Positions 52,518 to 62,416 are shown, numbered from the stretch's first letter. The stretch is DNA of 64,000 nucleotides from Pseudomonadota bacterium (GCA_018261735.1 JAGTRM010000019.1:1-64000); one strand, 5' to 3'. Notes: generated by a model not told the origin, from the letters alone. Numbers and translations: made by a program.

Positions 52518-53165
52518 TCAGCGAATGCCGTTGATAAGCTCGGCGACTTTCAGCAAGGTAACCTCTTCGCAGGCCGCGCCGAGTTTCATGGCTTCGCGCG
52601 GCATGCCGTAAACCGTGCAGCTTTTTTCATCCTGCGCGTAAGTCTTCGCCCCGCAGTCGCGCATTTCGCGCAATCCTTGCGCGCCATCGCCGCCGATGCC
52701 GGTCATGATGATCCCCACTGCGTTATGGCCGGCAACGCTGGCCACCGAGCGAAACAACACATCAACGGAAGGCGCGTGGCGGGAAACCGGTGGGCCATCC
52801 ACGATCTGGACCACGTATTCAATCCCCACGCGCTTGAGCAGCATATGCTTGCCGCCCGGCGCGATCAGCACCCGTCCCGGCTTGACCCGGTCCCCGCTGA
52901 TGGCTTCATTGACATCCACCGCGCACAAGCCGTTGAGGCGGCGGGAAAACGTCCCGGTGTAATTGCCCGGCATATGCTGGACGATCACCACGCCCGGGCA
53001 GCTGCGGCTCAATTGCGTCAACACCTTTTCCAGCGCTTCCGGCCCGCCGGTCGAGATCCCGATGGCCACGATCGGCTGCGTGCGCGTGAACAGCAGCGCC
53101 CCTTTGCGCGGCGGCGGCAGAATCACATCGGCAGACAGCTTTTCGGTGACAGGAAGCAAGGGCAC
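52518..53165 (-). CDS. CheB-type protein-glutamate methylesterase lacking a receiver domain
   Basis: A 213-215 residue protein holding only the CheB catalytic domain. The triad is visible: Ser in [10 protein letters not shown], His in [17 protein letters not shown], Asp in [13 protein letters not shown]. The usual N-terminal REC domain is absent, and a TGA in the same frame about 50 bases upstream rules out a longer protein. AAGGAG directly abuts the GTG at 53165, so translation may really start at TTG 53159. It is not in a che operon; a chemoreceptor lies two genes away on the same strand. It may be a constitutive or otherwise regulated esterase. Confidence 0.85.
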   Translation of the reverse strand: MPLLPVTEKLSADVILPPPRKGALLFTRTQPIVAIGISTGGPEALEKVLTQLSRSCPGVVIVQHMPGNYTGTFSRRLNGLCAVDVNEAISGDRVKPGRVLIAPGGKHMLLKRVGIEYVVQIVDGPPVSRHAPSVDVLFRSVASVAGHNAVGIIMTGIGGDGAQGLREMRDCGAKTYAQDEKSCTVYGMPREAMKLGAACEEVTLLKVAELINGIR

Positions 53166-53210
53166 TCCTTTTCCAGGTGGCAGGCAGTTACTTCCGTTGT
53201 AGGTGCCAAA

Positions 53211-54551
53211 TCATGCGATGCCCACACGATTCCGGCGCCAGGCGAACCAGACAAAACCCAAACCCACCGGCAACAGCAGCCAGGCCCAGGCCTCGCCCAG
53301 AAAGAGCTTGAACATCCAGTAGCGTACCGGATTGCCGCCGTCGGTAAAGGCCGTCACTTCGGAGCCGCCCTGCGCCAGCGCCGCCACGCCGCTCTGGGCG
53401 CCGAGCCGTGTCAGCAGCGGGGCCAGATCGGAGGCCACCAGCATGAAGGCGATCACGATCGGCAGCGCGCTGAGCACGGCGCGGAACACATTGCCGCGAA
53501 ACACCAGCACGCTCAGCGACATGATGGAAATCAGGTTCGGCAAATCGCCGGCCGGGATCATGCGGTTGCCGGGAATCAAAAAGGCCAGGATCAGGCTCAG
53601 CGGCATCAGCACCAGCCCGGTCGTCATGACCGAGGGATGCGCGAACAGAAACGGCGAATCCATGGCGATGACCAGCGAGCGCCCAGCCAGCTTCGCATCC
53701 AGCCGCAGACGCAGCGCATCGGAAACCTGGTTCATCGCCTCGCCGATCAAGGCGCCGCACTTGGGCAGCAGATACATGACTGTCGCGATCTGGATCGCCA
53801 GCTCCGCCAGCTTGCGGATGTCATAGTGGCCCAGCACGCCGAGAAACACGCCGAGCAGCGCGCCGATCACGATCGGCTGGCCCAGCACGGCCAGCTTGCC
53901 GCCTGAACGGCTCGGATCCCAGACGATGCGGCGCACGCCGGGTATCGCATCGAACACGCGATCCAGCGCCACAGCCCAGGGCAAGAAGGCGGTGACGGAA
54001 AACGGGCTGACGCCAATGCCCTCCATCCCGGTGGCGCGCTGCACATACGGTGCAGACCATTCCGTAGCCTTGAAGCTGTAGACCGCAATCAGCGCAACCG
54101 CCGCAAAGGCCAGCGCCGGATTGGCGGTCAGGCTCAGCACCAGCGCACCGAGGAAGGCAAAGTGCCAGTAATTCCAGATATCGATGTAGAGCGTATCGGT
54201 GAGGCGGGCAAATACCATGACGAGGTTGAGGCCGATCACCAGCGCAATCGAAACCGGTGCGATCCAGCTCGCCCAGGTGATTGCCGCCAAGGGCGGCCAG
54301 CCGGCGTCGATCACCGGATAGTTGAGCCCGCGCGTGGCCACGATGGCCTCTACGGCGGGCTTGAGCATGGAGAGGAACGCATCGTAGACCAGAAAAATGC
54401 CGGCAAAGCCCACACCCAGCTTGAGCGCCAGCATCAGGGCCGGTCCCGGCTTCACCCGGGCGAGCAATGCAATCGCTCCGATCACCACCGGCAACATCAC
54501 ATACGCCTTGAAGCTGAAAAACCACGTCAGCGCCGACTGCAAAGCTTCCAT
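53211..54551 (-). CDS. Orphan galactitol-type PTS IIC permease
   Basis: A 446-residue membrane protein of the PTS galactitol EIIC (GatC-like) family, with ten or more helices and the motifs LNYPVIDAGWPPLAAI, DTLYIDIWNYWHFAFLGAL, and GNRMIPAGDLPNLISIM. EIIA and EIIB genes are not present nearby, nor is any HPr or EI gene in the window, so it may work with distant partners or by another route. Its substrate is uncertain; galactitol is only the name of the family. Length is normal. Confidence 0.87.
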   Translation of the reverse strand: MEALQSALTWFFSFKAYVMLPVVIGAIALLARVKPGPALMLALKLGVGFAGIFLVYDAFLSMLKPAVEAIVATRGLNYPVIDAGWPPLAAITWASWIAPVSIALVIGLNLVMVFARLTDTLYIDIWNYWHFAFLGALVLSLTANPALAFAAVALIAVYSFKATEWSAPYVQRATGMEGIGVSPFSVTAFLPWAVALDRVFDAIPGVRRIVWDPSRSGGKLAVLGQPIVIGALLGVFLGVLGHYDIRKLAELAIQIATVMYLLPKCGALIGEAMNQVSDALRLRLDAKLAGRSLVIAMDSPFLFAHPSVMTTGLVLMPLSLILAFLIPGNRMIPAGDLPNLISIMSLSVLVFRGNVFRAVLSALPIVIAFMLVASDLAPLLTRLGAQSGVAALAQGGSEVTAFTDGGNPVRYWMFKLFLGEAWAWLLLPVGLGFVWFAWRRNRVGIA

Positions 54552-54724
54552 CTTTTACACCTGTCCGGACAATCCACAATCCGGCCATTATGCCGGGCCG
54601 CAGCCATAGAATGGCGATTTCAGGCATAAATGTGCGCGAAGCTGCTCAACCGCGGCAGAGTGCCCAATCGGCATCAAGTTAACAGAACAAAAAACCGGAT
54701 TGATTGTTTGTGTTCTGCCTGCAT

Positions 54725-54758
54725 AAAAAAACAGGAGCAAGCCCAACGGAGCCCGCTC
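54725..54758 (-). terminator. Terminator after the chemoreceptor gene
   Basis: On the minus strand GAGCGGGCTC pairs with GGGCTTGCTC (10 pairs, some wobble), followed shortly by seven T. It lies about 65 bases after the chemoreceptor stop. Confidence 0.75.
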
Positions 54759-54821
54759 TTGTCTGCCAGCGAAGTGGCAAGCTTCCAAGGCTTGGGCACG
54801 CTCGATTGTTGTCAGTCGAGC

Positions 54822-56441
54822 CTACAACCGGTAAGCCGCCACGATACGGTGCATTTCACCCGCCAAGCTGTCCAGATCCCGGGCTGCGCTGGCGCTCTCT
54901 GCCGCCGCTGCGCTGCTTTGTTCCGACATCTGGGCAATTTTTTCCACCTGCGATCCAATATTGTTGGTGGCCACGCCCTGTTCGCGAATGGCACTGGTAA
55001 TTTCTTCTACCATGCCCACCGCCCTGCGGCTGCCGCTGCCAATTTGCTGGATCGATTCATTGGCTTCATTGGCCCGTGCCACGCCCAGAGATACCTTTTC
55101 CACCGCGCCTTGCATGCTTTCCACCGCAGTACCGGCGCTTGTACGCATCGCATCGATGGTGCGGGTGATTTCCTGCGTGGACGCAGCAGTGCGCTCGGCC
55201 AGCTTGCGCACTTCATCGGCCACCACGGCAAAACCACGCCCCTGCTCACCGGCGCGCGCGGCCTCGATGGCGGCGTTGAGGGCCAGCAGATTGGTCTGGT
55301 CGGCCACTTCCTTGATCACCCCGATCACATCGGCGATTTGAGCGCTGTGCTTTTCCAGTTCATGAATGCGTTCTGCCGCAGCATGCACGGTCGCGGCAAT
55401 GTCGTTGATCTCCTGAGCGGTCTGGCCAATGATCTTTTCACCGGATACGGCGAGCCTGCCTGATTCGCTGGAAAGCTGGTTGGCCTCTTGAGCCCGGTCG
55501 GCCACGTGGTTGATGCTGACCGCCATCTCTTCCACCGTGGCCGCCATGCCGGAAGCCGCCTCGCTTTGCTGTTGCGATGCGGTCGAGACTTGCTCCGACG
55601 AGGTCGCCATCTGGTTGGAAGCCGCAGCCAGGCGCTGGGCACTGCCGGCAATCGTCTTCAAATTGCCTTGCATCTTGTCGAGCAACCGGTTGATGGCTTG
55701 CGCGGTCATCCCGAGTTCGTCGCTACCCTGCACGTTCACGCGGCGGGTGAAATCAAGCTGTCCTTCGATATGTCCGACGGCATCGCGGGTTTCATTCAAT
55801 GCCCTGCCAATGCTGCGCAGCAGGAAGAAACCCATGCTGCCAATGCCCAGGATGCTGAGCGCAACCAAGACCACGGCAATGACCTGCCCGCGCTGGTCGG
55901 CCGCCTTGGAAGCCTGGATGAAATCAGCGGCAAGCTTGTCGTTGTAATCCTGATGGGCTTGCAAGGCTTCGGTCAACCTGGCCAGATTGCCCGAGTCATT
56001 GGCCATGATCGCCTCTGCGCCGTCGATATCATCGGCATGGGATTTCTCAAGAATAAGAGCTGCAGTGGAAAAGTAGCCTTCAAAGGATTTTTTGGCAGCC
56101 TCCAGCATTTCCTTGTCTTTGGCATCGCTGATCAATTCCTTCTCGTAGCGTGCCAGCAACTGCTGGATTTTCCCCTGTCGCTCCTTGATCTGGGCCTCGA
56201 TGGCCGTCTTTTTGGCCGAATCCTTGCTGATCAAGTGATACAGCACCGTGACGCGCATGCGCAAAAAGTTTTCGTTGATTTCGCCAATCGTTTCAATACT
56301 GGGAATCGTATTGACGTCCAGATATTCCAGGCCACCGCGCAAATTGACTGAAACCCGGTAACCGGAAATTGCAAGAATGATAAGGCCGACGATGGCAGCG
56401 GCGATCATGATTTGCAACCGTTTGGCGATAGTGAGATTCAT
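54822..56441 (-). CDS. Methyl-accepting chemotaxis protein
   Basis: A 539-residue transmembrane chemoreceptor. Two helices (about 10-30 and 190-210) flank a four-helix-bundle ligand domain (MCP-type, [23 protein letters not shown]). HAMP follows (about 212-265). The signalling domain has the conserved hairpin tip [41 protein letters not shown]. No C-terminal CheR/B pentapeptide is seen (it ends IVAAYRL). The ligand is unknown. It is monocistronic, with an AT-rich promoter region upstream and a terminator downstream. Confidence 0.95.
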   Translation of the reverse strand: MNLTIAKRLQIMIAAAIVGLIILAISGYRVSVNLRGGLEYLDVNTIPSIETIGEINENFLRMRVTVLYHLISKDSAKKTAIEAQIKERQGKIQQLLARYEKELISDAKDKEMLEAAKKSFEGYFSTAALILEKSHADDIDGAEAIMANDSGNLARLTEALQAHQDYNDKLAADFIQASKAADQRGQVIAVVLVALSILGIGSMGFFLLRSIGRALNETRDAVGHIEGQLDFTRRVNVQGSDELGMTAQAINRLLDKMQGNLKTIAGSAQRLAAASNQMATSSEQVSTASQQQSEAASGMAATVEEMAVSINHVADRAQEANQLSSESGRLAVSGEKIIGQTAQEINDIAATVHAAAERIHELEKHSAQIADVIGVIKEVADQTNLLALNAAIEAARAGEQGRGFAVVADEVRKLAERTAASTQEITRTIDAMRTSAGTAVESMQGAVEKVSLGVARANEANESIQQIGSGSRRAVGMVEEITSAIREQGVATNNIGSQVEKIAQMSEQSSAAAAESASAARDLDSLAGEMHRIVAAYRL

Positions 56442-56758
56442 ACCGTTTTCCTCGGATGTTTTAAATTAATTGTGCAATCGGCGTTAATTAGTATTCCAAT
56501 TTTGCTCATGCTAAATCGTGTTCACTCATTGCGCAAGTTTAATTCCAAATCAATAACCATCCACTGGAATACCGCCCAAAATGTCTACCATCCCCACATT
56601 ACACTGCTGTATTCATGACCATATTCAGAAAGAAACAATCCGGACAACGCAGCAAACCGAGCTGAATGTTTTTGCTGTGCGTATTTCTGCAGGAAAGGTC
56701 AACGCCGGACAACCCCGGCGCGTTGAGAGTGGCACCTTCAGCCGCCCGGAACACACCC
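56442..56758. other. AT-rich divergent promoter region
   Basis: About 317 bases between the chemoreceptor and the esterase-like gene, without a credible ORF. The first part (56450-56600) is distinctly AT-rich (TTAAATTAATT, AATTAGTATT) and probably contains the chemoreceptor promoter. No clear operator is seen. Confidence 0.55.
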
Positions 56759-57748
56759 ATGCTTTTCACCACTGCGCGTTTTGCCCTCGCTTCGCTATTA
56801 CTGGCTGTTTTTTCGGCGGCCGAAGCCGGGCCGCTCCTCGATGCCATCAAGGCGCGCCGCGCCGAACATGAATCCTCTCGGCAGGAGAGCGAATTCCAGG
56901 AAAACGAATCCGGATCGCCATCACGCGGTATCACTTTGCCGGCAGGCACAAAATTGCTGCGCGACATTGCCTATGGCAACGACCCAAAACAGCGCATGGA
57001 TGTTTACCTGCCCGCGCAAACAGCCGGCGCGCCGGTCATCTTCATGGTGCATGGCGGTGCGTGGCGCACGGGCGACAAGGCCATGTCGAGGGTCGTGCAG
57101 AACAAGCTCCTGCGCTGGGTTGCGCGCGGTTTTGTGTTTGTTTCCGTCAATTACCGCCTGCTGCCCAAGGCCGACCCGCTCACTCAGGCCAACGATGTGG
57201 CGCGGGCCTTGGCCACTGCGCAGGCCAAGGCGGCCAGTTGGGGCGCAGATCCGACCCGCTTCATCCTGATGGGGCATTCGGCCGGCGCGCATCTCATCGA
57301 CCTGCTCGCCGCCGATCCGGACAAGGCATTGAAACTGGGCGCGCAACGCTGGCTCGGTGCGGTCTCGCTCGATACCGCCGCCATGGATATCGTGCGCACC
57401 ATGCAGGCGAAACACTACGCTTTCTACGACAAAGCCTTCGGCCAGGATCCGGCCTACTGGCAAGCCGCCTCGCCGATGCATCAGCTCAAGTCCGGCGCGG
57501 CACCGTTTCTGTTGGTCTGCTCCAGCACCCGCCCCGATGCGCCGTGCACCCAGGCCAGCGCGTTTGCCGACAAGGCCAGTGCTCAGGGCGTTCGGGCCGA
57601 AGTCTTGCCGCAAGCGCTGCAACACAGCCAGATCAACGAACTGCTGGGTACGCCGGGTGCCTATACCGGCGCAGTGGAAGCCTTCATGGCCTCGCTGGAC
57701 CCGGAAGTCATGCAAAGATTGGCGAATTCCGGCACGATAAAGTATTGA
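56759..57748 (+). CDS. Secreted alpha/beta hydrolase, esterase-like
   Basis: A 329-residue protein with a signal peptide (FALASLLLAVFSAAEAG). The hydrolase fold shows the HGG oxyanion motif (IFMVHGGAWRTGD), nucleophile GHSAGAHL, and late Asp/His candidates in QALQHSQINEL. It resembles BD-FAE/carboxylesterase-type enzymes; the substrate is unknown. ATG 56759 is chosen for its signal peptide. It is 24 bases before thiD, but a metabolic link is not evident. Confidence 0.85.
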   Translation: MLFTTARFALASLLLAVFSAAEAGPLLDAIKARRAEHESSRQESEFQENESGSPSRGITLPAGTKLLRDIAYGNDPKQRMDVYLPAQTAGAPVIFMVHGGAWRTGDKAMSRVVQNKLLRWVARGFVFVSVNYRLLPKADPLTQANDVARALATAQAKAASWGADPTRFILMGHSAGAHLIDLLAADPDKALKLGAQRWLGAVSLDTAAMDIVRTMQAKHYAFYDKAFGQDPAYWQAASPMHQLKSGAAPFLLVCSSTRPDAPCTQASAFADKASAQGVRAEVLPQALQHSQINELLGTPGAYTGAVEAFMASLDPEVMQRLANSGTIKY

Positions 57749-57772
57749 GAACATCGATCCACCCAGAACAAT

Positions 57773-58633
57773 ATGACCGCCCTTCCTGACATGCCTTTCC
57801 GCTATGCCCGCGTTTTGTCCATTGCCGGTTCGGATAGCGGCGGTGGCGCCGGCATCCAGGCTGATCTGAAAACCATGGCCGCGCTCGGCTGCTACGGCAT
57901 GACCGCCATTACCGCGATCACGGCACAGAACACGCAGGGCGTGACCGCGATTCACGGCGTACCGCCGGATATTCTCGCCGCACAGATCGATGCCGTAGTC
58001 GGCGATATCGGCTGCGATGCCGTCAAGATCGGCATGCTGCACGCGCCGGAAATCGTCGAGGTGGTCTCCAGTGCCATCACGCACCACCGGCTGGCCAACG
58101 TGATCCTCGATCCGGTCATGGTATCCACCAGCGGCGCCAAGCTGATTGCCGATGCCACGATTGCCGGGCTGGTTGGCCAACTGTTCCCGCTGGCCCGGCT
58201 CGTCACACCCAACCTGGATGAGGCAGAAGTGCTGCTAGGCCGGCCGATCCGCGAGATCGACGATCTGGATGCGGCCGCCCTCGACCTGCTCGCCATGAAC
58301 TGCCATGCCGTCCTGCTGAAAGGCGGCCACTTGAACGGGCCGGATGTCGTCGATGTGCTGGCCCTGCGTAACTCGGATGACACCGCCACGCTGCAGCATT
58401 ACCGCAGCCCGCGTATCGCCAGCCGCAACCTGCATGGCACCGGCTGTACCCTGTCATCCGCCATTGCCTGCCGATTGGCACTGGGCGACGACCTGCCCGC
58501 CGCCATCGAAACCGCACGGAACTACATCATGCAGGCCATCCGCGCCGGTGCGCGCCAGCAGACGGGTCATGGTCACGGCCCGCTCAATCACGGCTACGCC
58601 CCGCACGCCATGCATATTCTGGACAGGTACTGA
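57773..58633 (+). CDS. thiD: Hydroxymethylpyrimidine/phosphomethylpyrimidine kinase ThiD
   Basis: A 286-residue ribokinase-fold enzyme that phosphorylates HMP and HMP-P in thiamine synthesis. VLSIAGSDSGGGAGIQADLKTMAALGCYGMTAITAITAQNT, LDPVMVSTSGAKLI, LVTPNLDEAEVLLG and the catalytic GTGCTLSSAIA are present. It is not near other thi genes here. Its ribosome site is weak (no clear AGGAG). Confidence 0.93.
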   Translation: MTALPDMPFRYARVLSIAGSDSGGGAGIQADLKTMAALGCYGMTAITAITAQNTQGVTAIHGVPPDILAAQIDAVVGDIGCDAVKIGMLHAPEIVEVVSSAITHHRLANVILDPVMVSTSGAKLIADATIAGLVGQLFPLARLVTPNLDEAEVLLGRPIREIDDLDAAALDLLAMNCHAVLLKGGHLNGPDVVDVLALRNSDDTATLQHYRSPRIASRNLHGTGCTLSSAIACRLALGDDLPAAIETARNYIMQAIRAGARQQTGHGHGPLNHGYAPHAMHILDRY

Positions 58634-58805
58634 AGCCCGCAGACCTGTCTGGCGGCCAGATCACGCCCACCGGCAAAACTTACGTTATTTGCCGTAAAAT
58701 CAGAAATTGATACCGGTAACTATTTTATATTTCATCCATACACGGATACAGGACAAACCGGCATAATGGCCAAATTCCGCCATCAAGACGCCTGAAATCC
58801 GTGCC

Positions 58806-59888
58806 ATGAACACACCGCCAGATATCGATCGGCTGCGCATCCTCTTGCCCCTGCCGGGCCAGCAGACAAGCATGCTGTGGGCCGGTTTCGACGACCGGTA
58901 CAACCAGATCGCCCGATGTTCCTGCGATATCCATGCCCTGCCCGCGCACAAACGGCTGGAGGTGATCGTACCCGCCAGCCTGACTGCGGCCCACGTCGTG
59001 CCGATTCCGGCCAATGCCGGCCGGCATGCTCCCGCCATTGCGGCACAGGCCCTGGAAGACACCCTGCTCGGCCCCAGGGAAGACACGCATATCACGCTCG
59101 GAGAACACGCGGATACCGGACGTATCGCCTGGGTCTGCAGCAAAAGCTTGCTGCAGCAAGGCCTCGACATCCTCGTCGCAGCGGGGCTCGAACCCGACAG
59201 TGCTTATTCCGAATACGCCCTGCTTACCGACGAGGGCGATACCGTGGCGGGCCGCAGTGCCAACGGCAGCATTCTTTTCCGTACTGTGAATGGCCAATAC
59301 GGTAGCGTCGATGATCCGGCCACCCTGCAGACCCTGGTCGGCGACATGGCGATTCAGGACCACGATCGCTTGTTCATGAATCCGCGCCGGCCGGAGTCGG
59401 TCAGCCTGCTGAGCGGATCGTTCGCGCCGCGCAAGCGCACCGCCTTCGATCCCCGGCAACTGCGCCGCAGCGGATGGTTGCTGCTCGCCTTGGGCACCCT
59501 GCTATTAGTGGGCGCGCTGCTGCGCTGGCAACAGCTCGCCTGGCAGGAAAAAACACTCAAGGACGAAATCCGCCAGACGTTCGCGGCCCTCTACCCCGGC
59601 ACGCCCATCGTCGACCCCGCCCTGCAATGGGAAAGCAAACGCCGCGAGCTCAACCGTACCGATGCCCGGCGCGATGCGCTCGACCAGTTGAGCCAGTTTG
59701 CCCAGACCCTCGGTGCCGGATTGCGGCCGCGCAATGCGGAAGTGCGCAATGGCGTGGTCCGCCTGGTGCTCAACGAAAGCGATGTGGCCAAGCTGCGCCC
59801 CCGCTTGCAATCCGACGGACGCGATTTCAACATCACGCCGGCAGAATCCGGCTTTTCCAGGCTGGAAATCCGGATGGAGAAACAATGA
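58806..59888 (+). CDS. gspL: Type II secretion protein GspL
   Basis: A 360-residue inner-membrane protein of the type II secretion apparatus. The cytoplasmic actin-like domain (about 1-230) recruits GspE; one helix (about 226-243; GWLLLALGTLLLVGALL) crosses the membrane; the periplasmic part (about 250-360) has the ferredoxin-like domain ending VVRLVLNESDVAKLRPRL. Its stop overlaps gspM by four bases. Only L, M and N are in this window; the rest of the system must lie elsewhere. Confidence 0.87.
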   Translation: MNTPPDIDRLRILLPLPGQQTSMLWAGFDDRYNQIARCSCDIHALPAHKRLEVIVPASLTAAHVVPIPANAGRHAPAIAAQALEDTLLGPREDTHITLGEHADTGRIAWVCSKSLLQQGLDILVAAGLEPDSAYSEYALLTDEGDTVAGRSANGSILFRTVNGQYGSVDDPATLQTLVGDMAIQDHDRLFMNPRRPESVSLLSGSFAPRKRTAFDPRQLRRSGWLLLALGTLLLVGALLRWQQLAWQEKTLKDEIRQTFAALYPGTPIVDPALQWESKRRELNRTDARRDALDQLSQFAQTLGAGLRPRNAEVRNGVVRLVLNESDVAKLRPRLQSDGRDFNITPAESGFSRLEIRMEKQ

Positions 59889-60361
59889 AGCAGCGGATCG
59901 TACTTTTCTGGCAGGGCCGCAACGCGCGCGAGCAAAAAATCCTGCTGGCCTGGGCCATGATCATGGCACTCATCCTGCTCTACAGTGCAGTCATTTCCCC
60001 GCTGCAGACCCGGATCACCCGGCTGCAGCACAGTATTCCGGCACTGGAATCGCAACTGTTTGCCATGCGCGCCCAGCCGCCGCAGGCCATGCGACCGGCA
60101 TCGGCCAACGCACACTCCGGCAGTGACTTGCGCACGAGCCTGTTCCAGTTGATCGGTGCGCAAAAACGCAGCATCGATCTGCGCTCGATCTCGGCGGAGC
60201 GCGTCGAATTGCGCCTGCCGGCCCTGCCCGTGGACGAGGCCTTGTTGCTGGCCGACAATCTGCGCCGCGATGCGCAAGCGCGAATTGCCATGCTCGCCAT
60301 CCAGAATGACGGCAAGGACAACACGGTACGCCTGGTGCTGGAAATGGAGCGCAACCCATGA
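59885..60361 (+). CDS. gspM: Type II secretion protein GspM
   Basis: A 158-residue GspM: a short cytoplasmic start, one helix (about 20-40; ILLAWAMIMALILLYSAVISPL), a coiled periplasmic stem and a small ferredoxin-like domain (RISAERV region). It partners GspL in the inner-membrane platform. It overlaps gspL and gspN by four bases (ATGA in each case). Confidence 0.87.
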   Translation: MKQRIVLFWQGRNAREQKILLAWAMIMALILLYSAVISPLQTRITRLQHSIPALESQLFAMRAQPPQAMRPASANAHSGSDLRTSLFQLIGAQKRSIDLRSISAERVELRLPALPVDEALLLADNLRRDAQARIAMLAIQNDGKDNTVRLVLEMERNP

Positions 60362-61092
60362 TGCGCAAAAAATATCTGCTCGTTGCCGCGCTGACCGGCG
60401 TCTTTGTCCTGTTTGCCGTGATCCGCACGCCGGCGTCTTTGGCATTGGGTTTGCTGCCCAAAGAAGTCCGCCTGGATGGCTGCGAGGGTACGCTCTGGCA
60501 AGGCCGCGCCTCCGCGTTGGGTATCGGCGGACAGGTCGTGCAGGAAAACGTGCGCTGGCAATTCCTGCCCGGCCAGTTGCGGCAAGGCAGGCTGGCCTGG
60601 CAAATCGGGGGCCAGTTCAACCATGAAGAGGGCAAGCTGACCGTAGCACTGAGCCCGGCACGGATCACCCTGCACGATGCCAAGCTCGTCCTGCCCGCCG
60701 GACCGCTGTTCGGCCTGCATGACAAGCTCAAGATGCTGCGACTGGGCGGGTACTTGCGTCTAGAAACTGCATCGTTTGCTTTGGACCAGCCCTCGTCGCT
60801 GCAAGCCAGGCTGGAAAACCTGTTCTCCCCACTCTCGCCGACGACCGGGCCGCTGGGCAGCTACCGGATCGATTTGACCATGCAGCCCGGCCAACCGGCA
60901 CATTGGCAAGTCAGCCCGCAGGAAGGCATCCTCGCCATTTCGGGCAACGGCTCGATGAACCATCAGCAAGGCACACTGACCGGCCAACTGGTTTTCAAAC
61001 CGGAAAACAAGATGGCAGCCAGCCTGAAACCGGTATTGGCCTCGCTGCCCAATAATGCCGACGTTTACACGCTCAGCTTTGCCAACCGGTAG
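60358..61092 (+). CDS. gspN: Type II secretion protein GspN
   Basis: A 244-residue GspN-like protein with one N-terminal helix (YLLVAALTGVFVLFAVIR) and a beta-rich periplasmic domain: ALGLLPKEVRLDGCEGTLWQGRASAL, LGGYLRLETASFALDQPSSLQA, GTLTGQLVFKPENKMAASLKPVL. GspN is a dispensable accessory of many type II systems. It is the last gene of the gspL-M-N set. Confidence 0.87.
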   Translation: MMRKKYLLVAALTGVFVLFAVIRTPASLALGLLPKEVRLDGCEGTLWQGRASALGIGGQVVQENVRWQFLPGQLRQGRLAWQIGGQFNHEEGKLTVALSPARITLHDAKLVLPAGPLFGLHDKLKMLRLGGYLRLETASFALDQPSSLQARLENLFSPLSPTTGPLGSYRIDLTMQPGQPAHWQVSPQEGILAISGNGSMNHQQGTLTGQLVFKPENKMAASLKPVLASLPNNADVYTLSFANR

Positions 61093-61155
61093 ACCGGCCA
61101 ATCCTGATCGCGGGCTGTTGGGCGACGTCCATCATCGCGGATGAATCGATTCCAT

Positions 61156-61956
61156 TTAATCCGGCGGAGTCTTGAGTTCGACCTTTTGCCAGCCACGGTT
61201 TTGAGCAAGCAGGAAATCGCTGATTGAATCGACTGTGACGGTGCGAATGCGGTTGGTAAAACGCAGATTGTTTGGGTGATCTTCAAAGGTGGTGTTGGCC
61301 TTGAAGATATCTGCCCCCAGTCGCACAAGGGGGCCGATCGATAGTTCGGTGGGCGTATAGTTATTTTCCTGCAACCAGGCCTGGATTTGGGCTCGCGAGT
61401 GCAAACCCTGCGCGGCAGACACCACATTTTCAATCACCCAGGTATTGGAATTCTGGTATTGCAATGAAAAAGGATAGGGCACCATATTGTAGGCAGGGTT
61501 ATGCAGCTGCCGCATCAGAGTAGGGTTCTGCACCTGCTGCCTGAGCGACTTGGCCTGATCTGCCGGGGGAACAAGTACCAGCGCATCGTAGGCAAACATA
61601 TCATCGAGAAAAAAATCACCCAGCCCGTCATACCATAGCTCCGACTGCTTGCTTCCACAGGTATTGAGCAACTGCGCCACACGCCAGCGTCCGTTCTGGG
61701 TATCCCGAAAAGCGATGCCGGCATGAGAGTAGCGCAAGCCATAAGCGGACAAATCCTGTCCTACCCGGCCAATGATGGCCACATCCAGCTTCATGGCATC
61801 CAGCGTATCGCGTAACTGCACGGCCGCTCGTGATGCTGCAATCAAATTGGTGGTACTCAACCCTTGCTTGGCACAACTGCGCCCAGCCACGGCGGACGGG
61901 ATGCTTAACAGCAGGAGCAGGGTACACAACAGGCATTTAACCCGGGACACGGCCAT
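61156..61956 (-). CDS. DUF2145 secreted protein
   Basis: A 266-residue protein from MAVSRVKC with a signal peptide (CLLCTLLLLLSIPSAVAG). Segments ARSCAKQGL... DLSAYGLRYSHAGIAFRD, RVAQLLNTCGSKQSELWYDGLGDFFLDDMF and NTWVIENVVSAAQG match DUF2145, a family with His and Cys that suggests a papain-like or NlpC-like hydrolase fold. Its function is not established. It overlaps the end of the next upstream gene by 20 bases. A start at 61983 is possible. It is adjacent to, and convergent with, the gspLMN operon. Confidence 0.8.
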   Translation of the reverse strand: MAVSRVKCLLCTLLLLLSIPSAVAGRSCAKQGLSTTNLIAASRAAVQLRDTLDAMKLDVAIIGRVGQDLSAYGLRYSHAGIAFRDTQNGRWRVAQLLNTCGSKQSELWYDGLGDFFLDDMFAYDALVLVPPADQAKSLRQQVQNPTLMRQLHNPAYNMVPYPFSLQYQNSNTWVIENVVSAAQGLHSRAQIQAWLQENNYTPTELSIGPLVRLGADIFKANTTFEDHPNNLRFTNRIRTVTVDSISDFLLAQNRGWQKVELKTPPD

Positions 61957-62416
61957 GCTCCAGCAGGGCTTTACCCGCGTCATTAGGAATCAGCCCCAGC
62001 ACCTTGTTCTGTTCCGGGTCGCTAAGGACTGTACCAATCGGCGCAGCATCCGCTTTGACCTTCTTGCCTTTGGCTTCCGGGTTCGCCAACGGGGAATCAA
62101 CAGCAACCTTGATCGAAAGCTCTTCCCCCCCGTTGATCGGTTCCAAAAGAACCTCAACGAGACGCTCGGATCCTCCAGCAATACCCTTGACGATATAAAT
62201 GCTCCCCCCCACTGGCATGATAAAAGACAATTCCAGGTCTCCATTGACACTGCCCGCAACACTGGCAATCGGTGAGATCAAAACCGAACCAACACCCGCG
62301 ACTAGCTGATCATCCCATTTCGTTGGACCCGATGGCCCTGTTTCGAATAGAGACCCCGCCCAGCCAATCTGGCTACTCAGCAACATAGCCAATACACCAC
62401 AACGCATACATTTCAA
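61937..62416 (-). CDS. Secreted hypothetical protein with TTG start
   Basis: A 159-residue protein with a signal peptide (RCGVLAMLLSSQIGWAG), then beta-rich, containing SVLISPIASVAGSVNGDLELSF, GGSIYIVKGIAGGSERLVEVLLE and an acidic/Lys-rich tail. No family is recognised. GGGAG lies 7 bases before TTG 62416, which is therefore the likely start; ATG 62407 is too far from it. It is directly upstream of DUF2145 and overlaps it, so the two are probably coupled. Confidence 0.7.
   Translation of the reverse strand: MKCMRCGVLAMLLSSQIGWAGSLFETGPSGPTKWDDQLVAGVGSVLISPIASVAGSVNGDLELSFIMPVGGSIYIVKGIAGGSERLVEVLLEPINGGEELSIKVAVDSPLANPEAKGKKVKADAAPIGTVLSDPEQNKVLGLIPNDAGKALLEHGRVPG

Noticed and set aside
53211..54551. 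A complete sugar phosphotransferase operon
   Set aside because: Only a IIC gene is present; flanking genes are CheB-like and a chemoreceptor.
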